From Chara braunii (taxonomy: Eukaryota; Streptophyta; Charophyceae; Charales; Characeae): 32,069 bases of DNA. Numbering within the stretch: position 1 is the stretch's first letter; every line of letters starts with the position of its first letter. Below, one piece after another: positions 10,568 through 20,782 of this stretch. The notes under the pieces are model-generated. The model saw nothing but the letters and a program-made list of their open reading frames with translations, searched no databases and was not told where the DNA came from. The stretch is taken from contig BFEA01000245.1 in NCBI GenBank assembly GCA_003427395.1, positions 831,658-863,726 on the forward strand. Direction: 5' to 3'. Position numbers and translations under genes: made by a program.

Positions 10568-11938
10568 GTTATCTTCTAACAGATGTGCTGCCCCAGCCAA
10601 ACTCCCCATTTAACAACGTATTTTGCTTGGATCGGACAAAGCACGAGGGTCTGGACCTTGGATCGAGAAGCAAGGGCAGAGCTCCGGCTCCACCTCACGA
10701 AATGAGTAAAATAATACTAAAAGTAGCGGTGCTTCACTTGTGCTATAAAGCTCCCACTTATTCTATACCTATCAAGTCATTTCACAGAGTCGAACTATAG
10801 TCAAGCTCAACAGGGTCTTTTTTCCCCGTCGATTCTTCCAAGCCCATTCCCTTGGCTGTGGTTTCACGGGATGGTAGATAGGGACAGTGGGAATCTCGTT
10901 AATCCATTCATGCGCGTAACTAATTAGATGACGAGGCATTTGACTACCTTAAGAGATTCATAGTTACTCCCGCCATTTACCGCACTTGGTTGAATCTCTT
11001 CACTTTGACATTCACAACACTGGGCAGAAATCACATTGCGTAAACGTCCGTTGGGACCATCGCAATGCTTTGTTTTAATTAAAAAGTTGGATTCCCCTTG
11101 TCCGCACCAGTTCTGAGTCGGCAGTTTGATGTTTAGGGAGAGTCTCACGGTCCCACTTGAAAGGTGGTGACATAAGACATTCTACTTTCGTCGACACACT
11201 GGCACGCGGGCTCCGTCCTCGCCGTGAGATCAACTCGGGCAGAACACCGACAGCCAACGACATCGACGCGCAGACCCCTAGGCCCAACCCTCAAAGCCAG
11301 TCCTTTTCCCAAGGTTACGAATCCATATTGCCGACTTCCCTTACCTACATTCTTCCTTTGACCAGAGNCTGCTCACCTAGGAGACCTGATGCGGTTATGA
11401 GTACTGCCGGGCGTGAGAGGTACCCGCAACTCCAGATTTTCAAGGGTCGTAAGGGGCGCACTGGATACCACAAGACGCTCGATGCTTTGCAAAGCGCTGC
11501 GCCCTATCTCCGGTTGATTCGATTCCAGGGTGGGCGAGGAAGGAAAGAGAACCCTCCTCACGGCCCCCGCCGACATCTCTGGAGCTGCTTACGTTACCTT
11601 CCACCTCCACAACCCAGTTCGGGAATATTAACCCGACCCCCTTTCGATGTGCTACGCACAGTGCGCCCTTGATACAAGGTTTTCACATCTCTTAGAGCCG
11701 ACTGACCCATGTCCAAGTGCTGTTCACATGAAACCCTTCTCCACTTCGGTCTTCAAAGTTCTCATTTGAATATTTGCTACTACCACCAAGATCTGCACCG
11801 GGACCCGCTTCACCTAGGCTCACACTCCAGGCTTTGCAGCAGGCCCCTCACCCTCCTATTCGTCGCAATGTCAGAATCGCCACGACGGCCGAGCATAGGT
11901 CGCGCGCTTAAGCGCCATCCATTTTCGGGGCTGATTGA

Positions 11939-11972
<34 letters not shown>

Positions 11973-12103
11973 ATTTTGACTTCCATGACCATCGTCCTGT
12001 TGTCTGGATCAATCAACACCCTTTGTGGTGTCTGGGTTAGCGCGCAGTTTGGCACCGTAGCTCGACTTTCGGTTCATCCAGCATAGCCAGTTATGCTTAC
12101 CAG
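10568..12103 (-). pseudogene. Truncated LSU (25S-28S) rRNA fragment
   Basis: The minus strand reads through well-known LSU segments in order. These are the TGGTAAGC.TAACTGGC region at the 5' edge, the GCTAAGGAGTGTGTAACAAC segment, GCAGATCTTGGTGGTAGTAG, CCCTTGAAAATC, the CTCATAACCGCATCAGGTCT segment, TTAATTAAAACAAAGCATTG, GGCGGGAGTAACTATG, CTCTTAAGGTAG, CCACAGCCAAGGGAA, and GAGGTGGAGCCGGAGCTC. It stops just after GGCAGCACATCTGTTAGAAG. Both ends of the gene are missing; about 1.5 kb of the centre and 3' half remains. It is mutated at near-universal positions: GCGGTAAATGG for GCGGGTAAACGG, GAATCTC for GACTCTC, AGTCAAATGCC for AGCCAAATGCC. It is therefore a relic, not a working gene. One N lies at 11368. 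The 5' edge could extend to about 12140. Confidence 0.93.
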
Positions 12104-12391
12104 CATACGGTCCCAATGCCTATGCGATACCAAGGGAGAGTCAAACTCAAAGAGACCCAGCTAAGTGAGAACCATCATGCGACAGAGGCAACGTAGTATA
12201 CAGGGTAAGGTGGTGACGTGAAGTAGTCACGTCCAAAGTAGCTGAAGTCGTTGAAGTGGTCGATGACGTCGATGAAGTAGCAGTCGAGTCGATGTCGAAG
12301 CAGAGCCGCAAAACGCTGACATCCTGAAGAAGAGCAGATGATGGAGTACCTGATGGTGTGAGTCAGTGGGGAAAGATGGAGGATAAGAGTG
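12104..12391. other. Junction between rRNA relic and chromovirus 3' end
   Basis: This should hold the polypurine tract and 3' LTR of the chromovirus, but no purine tract or LTR terminus is visible. It does not resemble the candidate 5' LTR sequence beyond 20784. A minus-strand frame remains open through part of it, with no recognisable domain. Confidence 0.45.
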
Positions 12392-13063
12392 TCAGTCATC
12401 GTAACGCAAAGGGCGACGATGAGTGCGTTGTGGACGCTCGGAGGCGACCGTCTGCGGCTGAGGAACGGCCTCAGAGGGAGCGGGCTCGTCCTTAGCAATC
12501 TCCTCTGCTGGAGGAGGAGGAAGAGGGTCAGTCGGCTGAGTAGAAGCAGATGTCTCAGCACGACGAGCACGATCATATGCACGCACCAACATCCTGGCGT
12601 GCTACAAGTGCTCGAGGGGCTCCCAAGTAGCCTTCTCATCAGGGTAGCCCTTCCAACGCACAAGGTACTCGATGCGTGGAGGGGTATCATCGGTAACTCG
12701 GCGTGATACGATGTCGGAAACAACGAACCCCTCGTGACCATCCACTATGATAGGTGGAGGGCGCTCATAAGGGCGTCCGACGAAGCGCTCGAACGGTCTG
12801 CGATAAGGACGCAGCAAGGAGACGTGGTAAACATCGTGTACACGAGCCTGCCGAAGGTAATCAGGTAGCTTCACACGGAAGCTGACCGGACTAGCGGCAG
12901 TATCAGAACCGACGGCCTGAAGGATGCGGCATGGACCGAAGAAACGACGCCTGAACTTGCGAAGCATATATGCTTCGAGCTGTAAATGGCGAGCGTCGAC
13001 GAGCACATCGTCACCGACTTTGAATGGATGATCCATTCGTGATCGGTTCGCTCGTGCGGCCAT
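12392..13063 (-). pseudogene. pol: Integrase C-terminus with GPF-like motif and chromodomain
   Basis: This segment follows a frameshift near 13070. It has DHPFKVGDDVLVDARHL, a GPF/Y-like FRRRFFGPCRIL, HDVYHVSLLRPY, and then a chromodomain at about 12570-12740 with the core EYLVRWKGYPDEKATWEP. Chromodomains of this class direct integration toward marked chromatin in related elements. A TAG at 12602-12604, at a position usually Gln in this family, interrupts the last helix. The frame then continues as a Pro- and Ala-rich tail to a TGA at 12392. Confidence 0.88.
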
Positions 13064-13064
13064 G

Positions 13065-14140
13065 AGTCTGGGAGTCGGTTAAACTCTCGTGTGCGTTCTT
13101 CATAATTGCCGCCATGTGGGCGATCCAGTCGTCAAGCGCAGGGCAACGAGTGTCTGGGCGTAACCGCAATGGTCATAAGAAATCCGTGGGTACGCGAGGG
13201 TGGTAGCTGAGGTCGCAATAGAATGGCGACATCCCCGTGGCTGGCGAAACAGCGTGGTTGTACGCAATCTCTGAGTGGGATAAGTGTAAGTCCCACTACT
13301 GGTCATCCCTAACAAACTTTCAGAGGATATTACCGAGAGTTTTATTGGTGACCTCAGTCTGACCATCCGTCTGAGGGTGGTAAGACAATGAGAAGCGGAG
13401 CTGGGATCCGTACACCTCGTGTAGGCGGCGCCAGAATGTGCTGGTAAAGTGCGGGTCACAGTCAGAGATGATGCTCTGAGGTAATCCGTGATCTCTCACG
13501 ACTCGGTCGAAGACGATGTCGGCAACCTCACGAGCGCTAATGCGATAGTGGCACGGGACAAAACATGGACGCTTCGTGAAGCGATCGACGACGACCAAGA
13601 TAGCATCATGACCGCGCTCAGTGGGTGGGCGGAGGGGACCAATGAAATCCATCGAGATTGATTGCCAATGACCATGGGTAGGGGCTGAAGTAACCCATAC
13701 GGAAGGTGGTTCGCATTGTTCACGTCCTAGCAGGTAGGACACTCTTGGATGTAGGCTTTGACAAAGTCCTTGGACTTCGTCCAGACGTATAGGCGGCAAA
13801 CACGAGCCAACGTCTTGTGGAAACCCATATGACCGGCAGCTGCCTGGTCATGGAACTCTGCTACAGCCTGGACGCGGAGCTGTCCGGTGGAGGGAACGCA
13901 GATACGTGGTTCTAGCTGACCAGATCTGCCATGCCAGGACATGAGGCCGTTCTTCCCGAGGGAGTAGGAAAGAACGGTCTTGCCACTCCGCAGTGTCGCG
14001 TGGATGACGCGATAATCGGGGCAGTGGCGGTACTGAGTGCGATACGCGTCGATCACCGACTGATCAACAGTGGTGATAGAGATGGCAGCAAGATGGATGG
14101 GTTCCTGATTGTGATCAGGACGGCGGGACAAGGCATCGGC
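13065..14140 (-). pseudogene. pol: Integrase zinc-binding and catalytic core
   Basis: The zinc finger is FHDQAAAGHMGFHKT followed by ECPTC, giving H-x6-H and C-x2-C. A TAG (13727-13729) stands directly after CPTC, and a frameshift follows near 13680. The catalytic core then reads SMDFIGPL (first Asp), ILVVVDRFTK, SIISDCDPHFTS (second Asp; the usual SDRDP is SDCDP here) and HPQTDGQTEVTNKTL (Glu). Further stops are TGA 13320-13322, TAG 13296-13298 and TGA 13173-13175, with colinear integrase sequence between them. The D,D,E residues all survive. Confidence 0.9.
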
Positions 14141-14794
14141 GACGTGGTTCGTTTCACCCTTAATGGGCCGAGTGACGAAACTGAACTCGGATAAGTCATG
14201 CCACCAGCTCGCCTGTCAAGGGGAAAGCTTAGGCTTCGTGAGGGAAGCCTGGACAACTGAGTTGTCCGTGCGCACCATGAAGGGCACCCCGTGCAGATAG
14301 TGACGCCAATGTCGGGTAGCATAAACTACTGCGAGAACCTCACGTTCATCGCCAGTGTAGTTTATCTCGGCAGGCAGTAGCTGACGGGAGTAGAAAGCGA
14401 TCGGGCAATCCCTAGCACGAGCCTCAACAGTCCCATCCTCCGCGATGGTCGGGGAGTAAGTAAAAGGAGGACTGTCAGTAGAGGGAAGTGGTGGGAGGGT
14501 AGTCGTCAGTCGAGAAGCAGTATCAGCAGGAGGGGTGGGGAAGGGAGGAACATGGGGATAAGGTGAATCAGGAGGAGAGGGAAACACCTGGGAAAGTACT
14601 GCTCCTACTGCAAAATCTGACGCATCGGTGGTGACGATGAAGGGGCGGTCAAAATCAGGGAGGCGAAGAACCAGTGCACAAGTCACCGCCTGCTTGAGGG
14701 CGTGGAAGGCGTCCTCGCAGAGGGGTGTCCAAAACCACGGCGGGTTCTTTCGGAGGAGAGTGGAGGTAAGGACGTAGGAATACCTAGCGTATCC
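14141..14794 (-). pseudogene. pol: RNase H domain of pol, with proline-rich insertion
   Basis: The domain contains FIVTTDASDFAVGAVLSQ (Asp), INYTGDEREVLAVVYATRHW (Glu), MVRTDNSVVQ (Asp) and GETNHVADALSRR (last Asp), so the catalytic set is present. About 57 residues rich in Pro, Ser and Thr (14414-14584) separate GAVLSQV from CPIAFYSRQLLPAE. In most Ty3/gypsy elements this link is much shorter. A TGA at 14216-14218 and the TAG at 14795 break the frame. Confidence 0.9.
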
Positions 14795-15640
14795 CTAGAT
14801 AAAATTACTATAGTAGCTGGTGAGGCCTAGAAAGCTGCGAAGCTGCTTGGCAGATGTGGGGACGGGCCACTCTGCAATAACAGTGATCTTCGCGTCGTCC
14901 ATGTGGAGACCCTGGTCAGACACATGGTGTCCTAGAAAGTCCACTTTGCGTTGGGCAAAGCGGCACTTACTGAGCTTGGCATAGAAGCCATGCTTGCGTA
15001 AGCGCTGTAGGGCATCGCAGAGGTGTCTGATATGGTCTTCTAAGGTACGACTGTAGACCAAGATGTCGTCCAGGTATACGAGAACGTATTCTTCAAGGAT
15101 GTCCCTGAAGATGTCATTCATCGCCGTGAACTCGTAGTGGTCGAAGCGCGACCGAAAGGCTGTCTTCGGTTGGTCCTCTGCGGCAACGCGGATCTGGTGG
15201 TAACCGCTACGAAGATCGATCTTCGTGAAGAAGCGGTTGCCTGCCAGACGGTCAAACAGCTCATCCGCACGGGGCATGGGATAGTTGTTCTTAACCGTGT
15301 AACGGTTAAGGCCGCGGTAGTCGATGCAGAGGCGGAGAGTTCCGCCCGCTTTGCGAGCAAAAAAGACAGGTGCACCCCAAGGGGAGTTACTGGGTTTAAT
15401 GAAACCCAATCGAAGGAGCTCCTCAAGCTGACGCTTTAGTTCCGTCGCCTCTGGAATCGAGAGTCGGTATGGTGCCTGATGGTGAACACGATAGTCAGGC
15501 ACGAGCTGGATGGAATGCTCGACACCGCGCATCGGTGGAATCCCGCTGTATGAGAAATACGGGGGAAAGACGTCACGGTACTCTCGAATCAGGTCGTGAA
15601 CGGCGGGCTCTAAGTCTGTCGTGAACCGTGGATATAGAGA
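14795..15640 (-). pseudogene. pol: Reverse transcriptase domain with motif-B deletion
   Basis: The RT reads YRLSIPEATELKRQLEELL, SPWGAPVFFARKAGG, LRLCIDYRGLNRYT, FFTKIDLRSGYHQIRV (motif A Asp), then HYEFTAMNDIFRDILEEYV and LVYLDDILVYS (YLDD motif C). It ends in LRSFLGLTSYYSNFI. The stretch normally between the Met of HYEFT.M and NDIF, about 15 residues with the GL.NAPATFQ core, is missing in frame at 15119-15121. The RT is therefore non-functional even before the stop at 14795. Confidence 0.92.
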
Positions 15641-16720
15641 TGGGAGCCGCGAAGATGGAAGGAGGGTCAGTGGGATCGGGCTCCAGAGAGATGAGCACAA
15701 CCTCGGGACAGAGTGGATCGTAGCGAAGAAGATCCACGACGTTCACTAAGTGGAACGTGATGTCCTCCTGTCGTATGAAGTGAGCAAACTGACGAGGGGA
15801 AGTGAACGTGATGTCGGGGTGGGATCCTAAGGGACGAGGGTCCTGGGGAGGTAGGTCGGATGGGGTGTCGCTCGTGGTTCCAATGAACGGGACGCGATGG
15901 GTCTGACCACACTTCGTTTTGAGAATGAGTGTCTCGGTCACCCATTCGGCCTCTGTGCCACGGAACCGGCGAGACCAGGGAGTGCCAAGGATAAAGTCGT
16001 ACCTAGTCTCCAGCACGTCGAAGTATGCGGAGGAATGGTAGCGCCTAGGCGTCTGGGTACTATCCGATGGCTGGAGGGTGAGGGAGAAATGGAGGTCGGG
16101 GACCGTCTTATCGTAGAAGCGCTGTGTTTTGTTATCTCCGATGGTGACAGAGATAGGAGAGCGAGACCCAGAGGTAGCTAGGCGAGTTTCCTCAACCACT
16201 CGAGGGTGAACGAAATCTCCCTGCGAGCCAGAGTCCCATAAAGCGTGGTACACCCTCATAGATGTGCCTAGGCGAATAGGGATGATGGGTAGAGTGCGAT
16301 CAGGGTCAGAGAGCAGAGCGAGAAGACGACGCAGGACGTTGATGTGTCTCGTGAGTCGCTCCTGACGAGCCTGCAGAATGCTCAAGTCGAGGAGAGATGA
16401 CACAACGTCATTGCGAGTCGCCAACTGAGCGCTACAACGGGCTGTGCGAATGGCGCGGCGCGTCGGAAGTCTCGGGGGAGAAGCGCTGGATGTGGCGGTC
16501 TGCTGGGAGGCAGATGGTACCTCGACAGACGACGGGGCAGAGATAACTTTGTCTGTCGTGTCCTGAGGGTCCTCTGGTGGGGTAGCCAAAGGGGCGAACC
16601 GCGACTTAGTGGTCGGGAAGCCGACTACATGCGAGGCCTCAGTGGTACACTGTACCGTGGCTAGCTGGGTGGGGTTGGCTGGGCGGGGCCGAAAGGGGAC
16701 TAAGATTGGCGCTGGCGAGA
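15573..16720 (-). pseudogene. pol: Pol N-terminus with aspartic protease
   Basis: The protease has the active-site triplet in HALWDSGSQGDFVHP (Asp codon 16233-16235). A distal TRYDFILGTPWSRRF is the usual ILG.PW element of Ty3/gypsy proteases. Upstream is a Pro/Ser/Thr-rich linker (from 16589) that stays open up to the overlap with gag. The frame is -1 relative to gag, as expected for gag-pol translated by frameshifting. A second frame change near 15620-15650 separates protease from RT; in a functional copy these would be continuous, so this one is probably damage. Confidence 0.88.
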
Positions 16721-18760
16721 AATGTCAGCGTAGTACCGATCGAGGGTGATGTGGTATGGACACCGTGAGGAGGTGTGTCCATCCTGGCGGCAACGAAGGC
16801 AGCCGCGTCGGGCCTCGAGGGCGGCACGCTCCTCGGGGGATAGAGCTCCGCGAGGAGGGACAAAACCCTGCGGGAGGTCTATCTGAGGAACTATGGGTGT
16901 GCGGGCGCCAGCCTGTGCAACCCGACTGCGTGCACGACCCATGGCAGACATGGCCATCTGCAGGCGCTCGGCCATTGGGACAGTGTCGTCATCCAAGTGG
17001 TATAGGATGACATCCCGAAGCTCGATGTCCTCGGGGGCATCCCCAATGGTAGGATCGAGCTCGGCTGAGGCGTCCTCTCCATACTCGAGAGAACTGTAGT
17101 GCCGAGAGAATGGCGCTCCAGGTCGAGCCGGGTGACAAAAACGACCAGCAAACGAGGAGCGGCCTTAGGTGGTACCCCGAGACTGGGAGGTGGCGGCTGG
17201 CCGCGAAGAGGATGGGGCGACGGAGAAGCGGCTACACATCCTCTAGTACTGACGCGCAGCCTCGTATGCCTGCCCCGCGGAAGAGAATGATCGCCTCCAT
17301 AGCTCTAGGCGGTAGTCAGTCGGCAGGCTGACAAGGAACCGGTCGGTGAGTGTGACCTCCGGTAGGAACGTCTCATCACAAACAAGGCGAGCGTCCTGAA
17401 ACACCCGGATGTGACGCTCCAAGTCGGCCGGTACAGAGGATCTGGACCATCTGGTCTGGGTGACGTGGTCTAAAGCATCGGTGGCGTCATGACGAGCGCC
17501 GAAACGGTCCTAAAGGACGGCCGCGAAGTCGGCCAGAGTGGGGACCTCACCCACGCGGAGGAACTGGGTATAATGATCCTCCCATGTGCTGGAAGGGCTA
17601 CCTCACAATTTGGTTGCGAGCACATCGCACCACAACTCCTGACGGGTGGTCGTCATAGAGAGTGTACGTGTTGCTATCTGCAACCAGCGAGAAACACGGG
17701 ATGTGCCATTATACTCGGGAATGTCCGTGGTGCGCACAGGAGGATGTCCACTGTGCTGATGGTGGGGGGAGAGAGATCGAGGCGAGTGCACTGCGGCGGC
17801 GTAAGTCGAGGCCGCTGCAGGGGCGGAGGAGGGGGAAGGTTGTGGGCCGTGGCCGCCGGCTGATGGACCAGCAGACGAGGAGGCAACGACCGCGGGCAGC
17901 TGTCCCGGAATAGCCAGGTAAGAGGGAAGAGGCTGAGGAGCAGGCCGAAGGAAACGAGCCTCTATCATGGACACCGAAGGGGTGGTCGAGGAGGAAGGGT
18001 GGGCAGCCTGTGATGGGTGAGGCTATCTAAGAGCGAGAATCTCCGCCTGAGCTTGCGCTATGGTGGCCTGTAAAGTGGCCACTCGCTGGGTGCGCGGGGT
18101 CGGAGGTGGAGGGGGCGGAGCGGGTCTCCCAGTGGGAGGAGGAATCCCAGCCTGGATGGTACCCTGCTGTGGGGGCGGGGGAATGAAGGCAGGAAGAAGA
18201 GGGCAGAGTCGTATTGCCGCGACCGGTGCGGGAAGCTGGGAAGCAACACCGGGGTGGGTCGAAGAAACTGCGGGGCCAGATGGTGGCATCTGGGCCGCAG
18301 CAGCTGCGGCAGCAGTAGAGACGGTAGGGGCGACAGGGGCCGGAAGAACTACCGCAACAGACGGGGTGGTCTGAGCGGCAGCATCACTCACCACTGGTGC
18401 GGGGGAGTGTTGGGCCTGGCCCGTAGAGGAGGGGGAACCACGATGTCTCCGATTCTGGAGTCGTGGGGAGCCAGACTCGGAGCCGGTAGGGGATGGGGTA
18501 TGGGAGCAGTGGAGAGAGTGATGAGGAGAGCCCTTGAGGCGGTTGACGTCAAGGGCAAGCGCATTGATTTGCGCTTACAACAGTCCAAGCGTACTAAGTT
18601 GCGCCTGGATCGCTATGAGGGTGGCATGAAGGTCCATGGTGTCCACATGGGCCTGACCAGGAGCCGCTGACTGCACGGTGACCTGGGATGTGGACTGCGC
18701 CGCGACGATCTACTCAGGTGTAGCGCTCTCCGTGGGCAGTGGGGGGAGAGAAGTAGACAT
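16700..18760 (-). pseudogene. gag: Gag polyprotein with CCHC zinc knuckle
   Basis: The ATG at 18758-18760 opens a frame that stays colinear to a TAG at 16700-16702 (about 686 codons), broken by seven stops but no frameshift. A predicted coiled-coil-like Leu-rich N-terminus (LHATLIAIQAQLSTLGL) is followed by an Ala/Pro/Ser-rich linker. The capsid-like region after 17700 contains WEDHYTQFLR and FLPEVTLTDRFLVSLP. The knuckle is CLRCRQDGHTSSRC (C-x2-C-x4-H-x4-C) at 16760-16801. Stops lie at 18710, 18575, 18023, 17603, 17510, 17243 and 17165. This product would coat and package element RNA. Confidence 0.88.
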
Positions 18761-20056
18761 GGTGGGAGGTGGGGGGAGATGGGTTGTGGTATGGGGACAG
18801 AGGACCACCGGTGAGAGGGAGGGGACCGCGAGAGCGGAGTGGGTAATCATGGGTCGGCTCGCCCCGTGACCAGCGGGTCGCGCGTGAGATGGTGGCGCGA
18901 ATCCGATCGAGGGGGGAGAAGCCGTTCGGGTCCAGGGTGCCCAACGGGAGGAGGTGGGAGAGTACGGGGTTTAGGAAAACCCTAAACCCTTACAAAAACC
19001 CTAGGGAAACCCTAACCGGAGTTTAGGTGGTTAGGGGAAGGTACCGGTGACCTAATCAAGAAAAGAAAATAATAACTATGGAGGGGAGAAAACAGAATAA
19101 ACAGTGATTTTTGAGATAAAGATAAAATAAAAGTATAAATAAAAATAAATAGATGAATAACATGAAAAGAGTGAGGAGAGAGAGAATATTTATTTTTTTG
19201 GAATTTTCGGCAGCATTTTCCCACTCCGCATGGGGTCAAAAATGTGCCAAGAGGAAGGAAAGTGCAAGAGGGACACACTAACTTTCAAAATGCCGCAAAT
19301 TAAAATTTTCAGAAAAATAAATGAGTAAATAAATAAATGAATAAGGAGGTGGAAGAAAGTGAAGAGAAGCTAAGTTTTAGAATTTTTCAAAAATTTCGGC
19401 GGCATTTAGTTACCCCCATGGGGTTGAAGTGTGCCGTCAAGAAAAAGACTAAGTAGAAGGGAAAAATTTGGCCAGCGCTTCGCTACCCCCAAGGGGTCAA
19501 AATGTGCGCCGACATTAAAGAAAGACTAAGTCCTAGCAAGATATAGAGGTGCCGCAAAAAATTTCGAATTTTCAGAAAAAAAAAATAAAAAAAATCAAAA
19601 AATAAGAAAAGAAGTAGGGGATAAGATGATTTAAATTTTTGGAGGAAAAGAGAAATTTTACATCAAAGAGAAAGAAAAAAAAGAAAAACAGAAAAATTCA
19701 GAGTTGGGTGTGGGGGGGAATGAAAAAGTGATGAAGAAAGAGAGAAAAAAGTGAGAAGAGAAAGAAAAAGGTAAGGTGGGGGATGGGGGAGATGATGGGG
19801 TTGTAGTTCGGGGAGGGAAGGAGGAGAAGAGGGTGTTGAAATGGGAGAGAAGGATATGAAAAAGGTGGAGAGGAGTAGATGAGATTAGTGAGAAATGGTA
19901 AGTGGGGAGGAGAGGAGAGAAAAAGGTTGTGGAAGATGGGTGGAGAGGGAGGTAGGAGTAGAGGGTAATGGTACTGGGGAAAAAAGGTGATTAGATGATG
20001 GGGAAGAGAGAAAGGGGTTGGGGGGTACTAGGTTAATGGTAGAAGGGTGATATCAG
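18761..20056 (-). other. Long 5' leader of the chromovirus
   Basis: Untranslated sequence lies between the gag start and the hairpin cluster. Near 18960-19035 it has CCCTAAA/TTTAGGG-like telo-box motifs. At about 19205-19250, 19395-19435 and 19470-19515 there are three diverged copies of GCAGCATTT, a CCCCATGGGG-like core and TCAAAATGTGCC. From about 19560 to 20040 the plus strand is strongly purine-rich. No ORF of interest. Confidence 0.6.
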
Positions 20057-20312
20057 GCTCTTGGTTAGCCAAGAGCAACAAGATCACCAAGATCCAATGG
20101 ATCTTGGCCTTCAAGCAACCCCTTGGAAGAAGGGGTCTTCAAACTGCTACAAGCTGTCAGCACGGCAGAAAGATCTGATCAGACTGATCAGATCTTCCAA
20201 GTGGAAAGTTTGGGAGAGATCTTGATCTCCCAAACTCACATTCTCCACGTGTAGTGCAGCCCCCTAGCCAGGGGGGTCTTCAAGTGTTGCCACGTGGCAC
20301 TCTTGTGGCCAC
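20057..20312. repeat. Run of short perfect hairpins in the leader
   Basis: Perfect inverted repeats follow one another. They are GCTCTTGG/CCAAGAGC (20057-20076), CCAAGATCC/GGATCTTGG (20087-20107), ACCCCTT/AAGGGGT (20118-20136), AAGATCTGATCAG/CTGATCAGATCTT (20170-20196), AGTTTGGGAGA/TCTCCCAAACT (20207-20236), CCCCCT/AGGGGG (20260-20275), TGCCACGTGGCA (20288-20299) and GTGGCCAC (20305-20312). Each stem has a different sequence, so they are not copies of one another. They sit about 460-720 bases downstream of the primer site in element RNA. Confidence 0.9.
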
Positions 20313-20770
20313 GGGGAGGGAGAAAGGAGAGAGAGGGGAAGTCCGTTTTTTGCCAATAACTTTTGATCCGCTTGGCAAAATTTGGCAAAAAAGGATTTGT
20401 TGGAAATCTTTTTCGAAGGCTCTTCCAACGAGATATGGCGCGACTTCAGCCGCAGCCTGTAGAAATAGCGCTCGTCAAAAAAACCGAGCGCGCTTGGTTT
20501 TGGAGCTGACAAAAACACATTGCGATCTTTGAACGACCGTAGCTCCAAAACTAGCATACAGAATTTTACAATCTATGGCTTGTTGGAAGCAGCTCGTCGA
20601 GAGCTTTCCAAGAAGTTAAGGATAAATAAATTTTGACACCGGATGCAGAAGTTACGATTAAAAATGTGCACCGGTGTCATAATAAATGTGAAGTTGCGAG
20701 CTTTTTTGCTCAAGCCACGTGTGAAATGATGAAGGGGTTGGACTGGGGAGGAGAGCAGGGAGAAACGCCT

Positions 20771-20782
20771 GCTCTGATACAA
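20771..20782 (-). other. Primer-binding site, initiator-Met-tRNA type
   Basis: The minus strand reads TTGTATCAGAGC, 11 of 12 bases of the plant-type TGGTATCAGAGC site that pairs with the 3' end of initiator tRNA-Met. It follows one base after a CA dinucleotide, as expected for the end of a 5' LTR, and lies upstream of gag on the same strand. Confidence 0.8.

Noticed and set aside
11157-11672. 171-codon plus-strand frame
   Set aside because: It is antisense to the LSU rRNA relic and spans the N at 11368.
10568-12103. R1/R2-type retroelement insertion in the LSU gene
   Set aside because: The known target words around CTCTTAAGGTAG and CCCACTGTCCC are uninterrupted in this fragment.
12175-12741. 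188-codon minus-strand frame overlapping the integrase end
   Set aside because: It is out of frame with the chromodomain, low in recognisable content and explained as a shadow frame.
18960-19035. Telomere or interstitial telomeric repeat
   Set aside because: Only a few irregular CCCTAAA-like words, without tandem TTTAGGG order.
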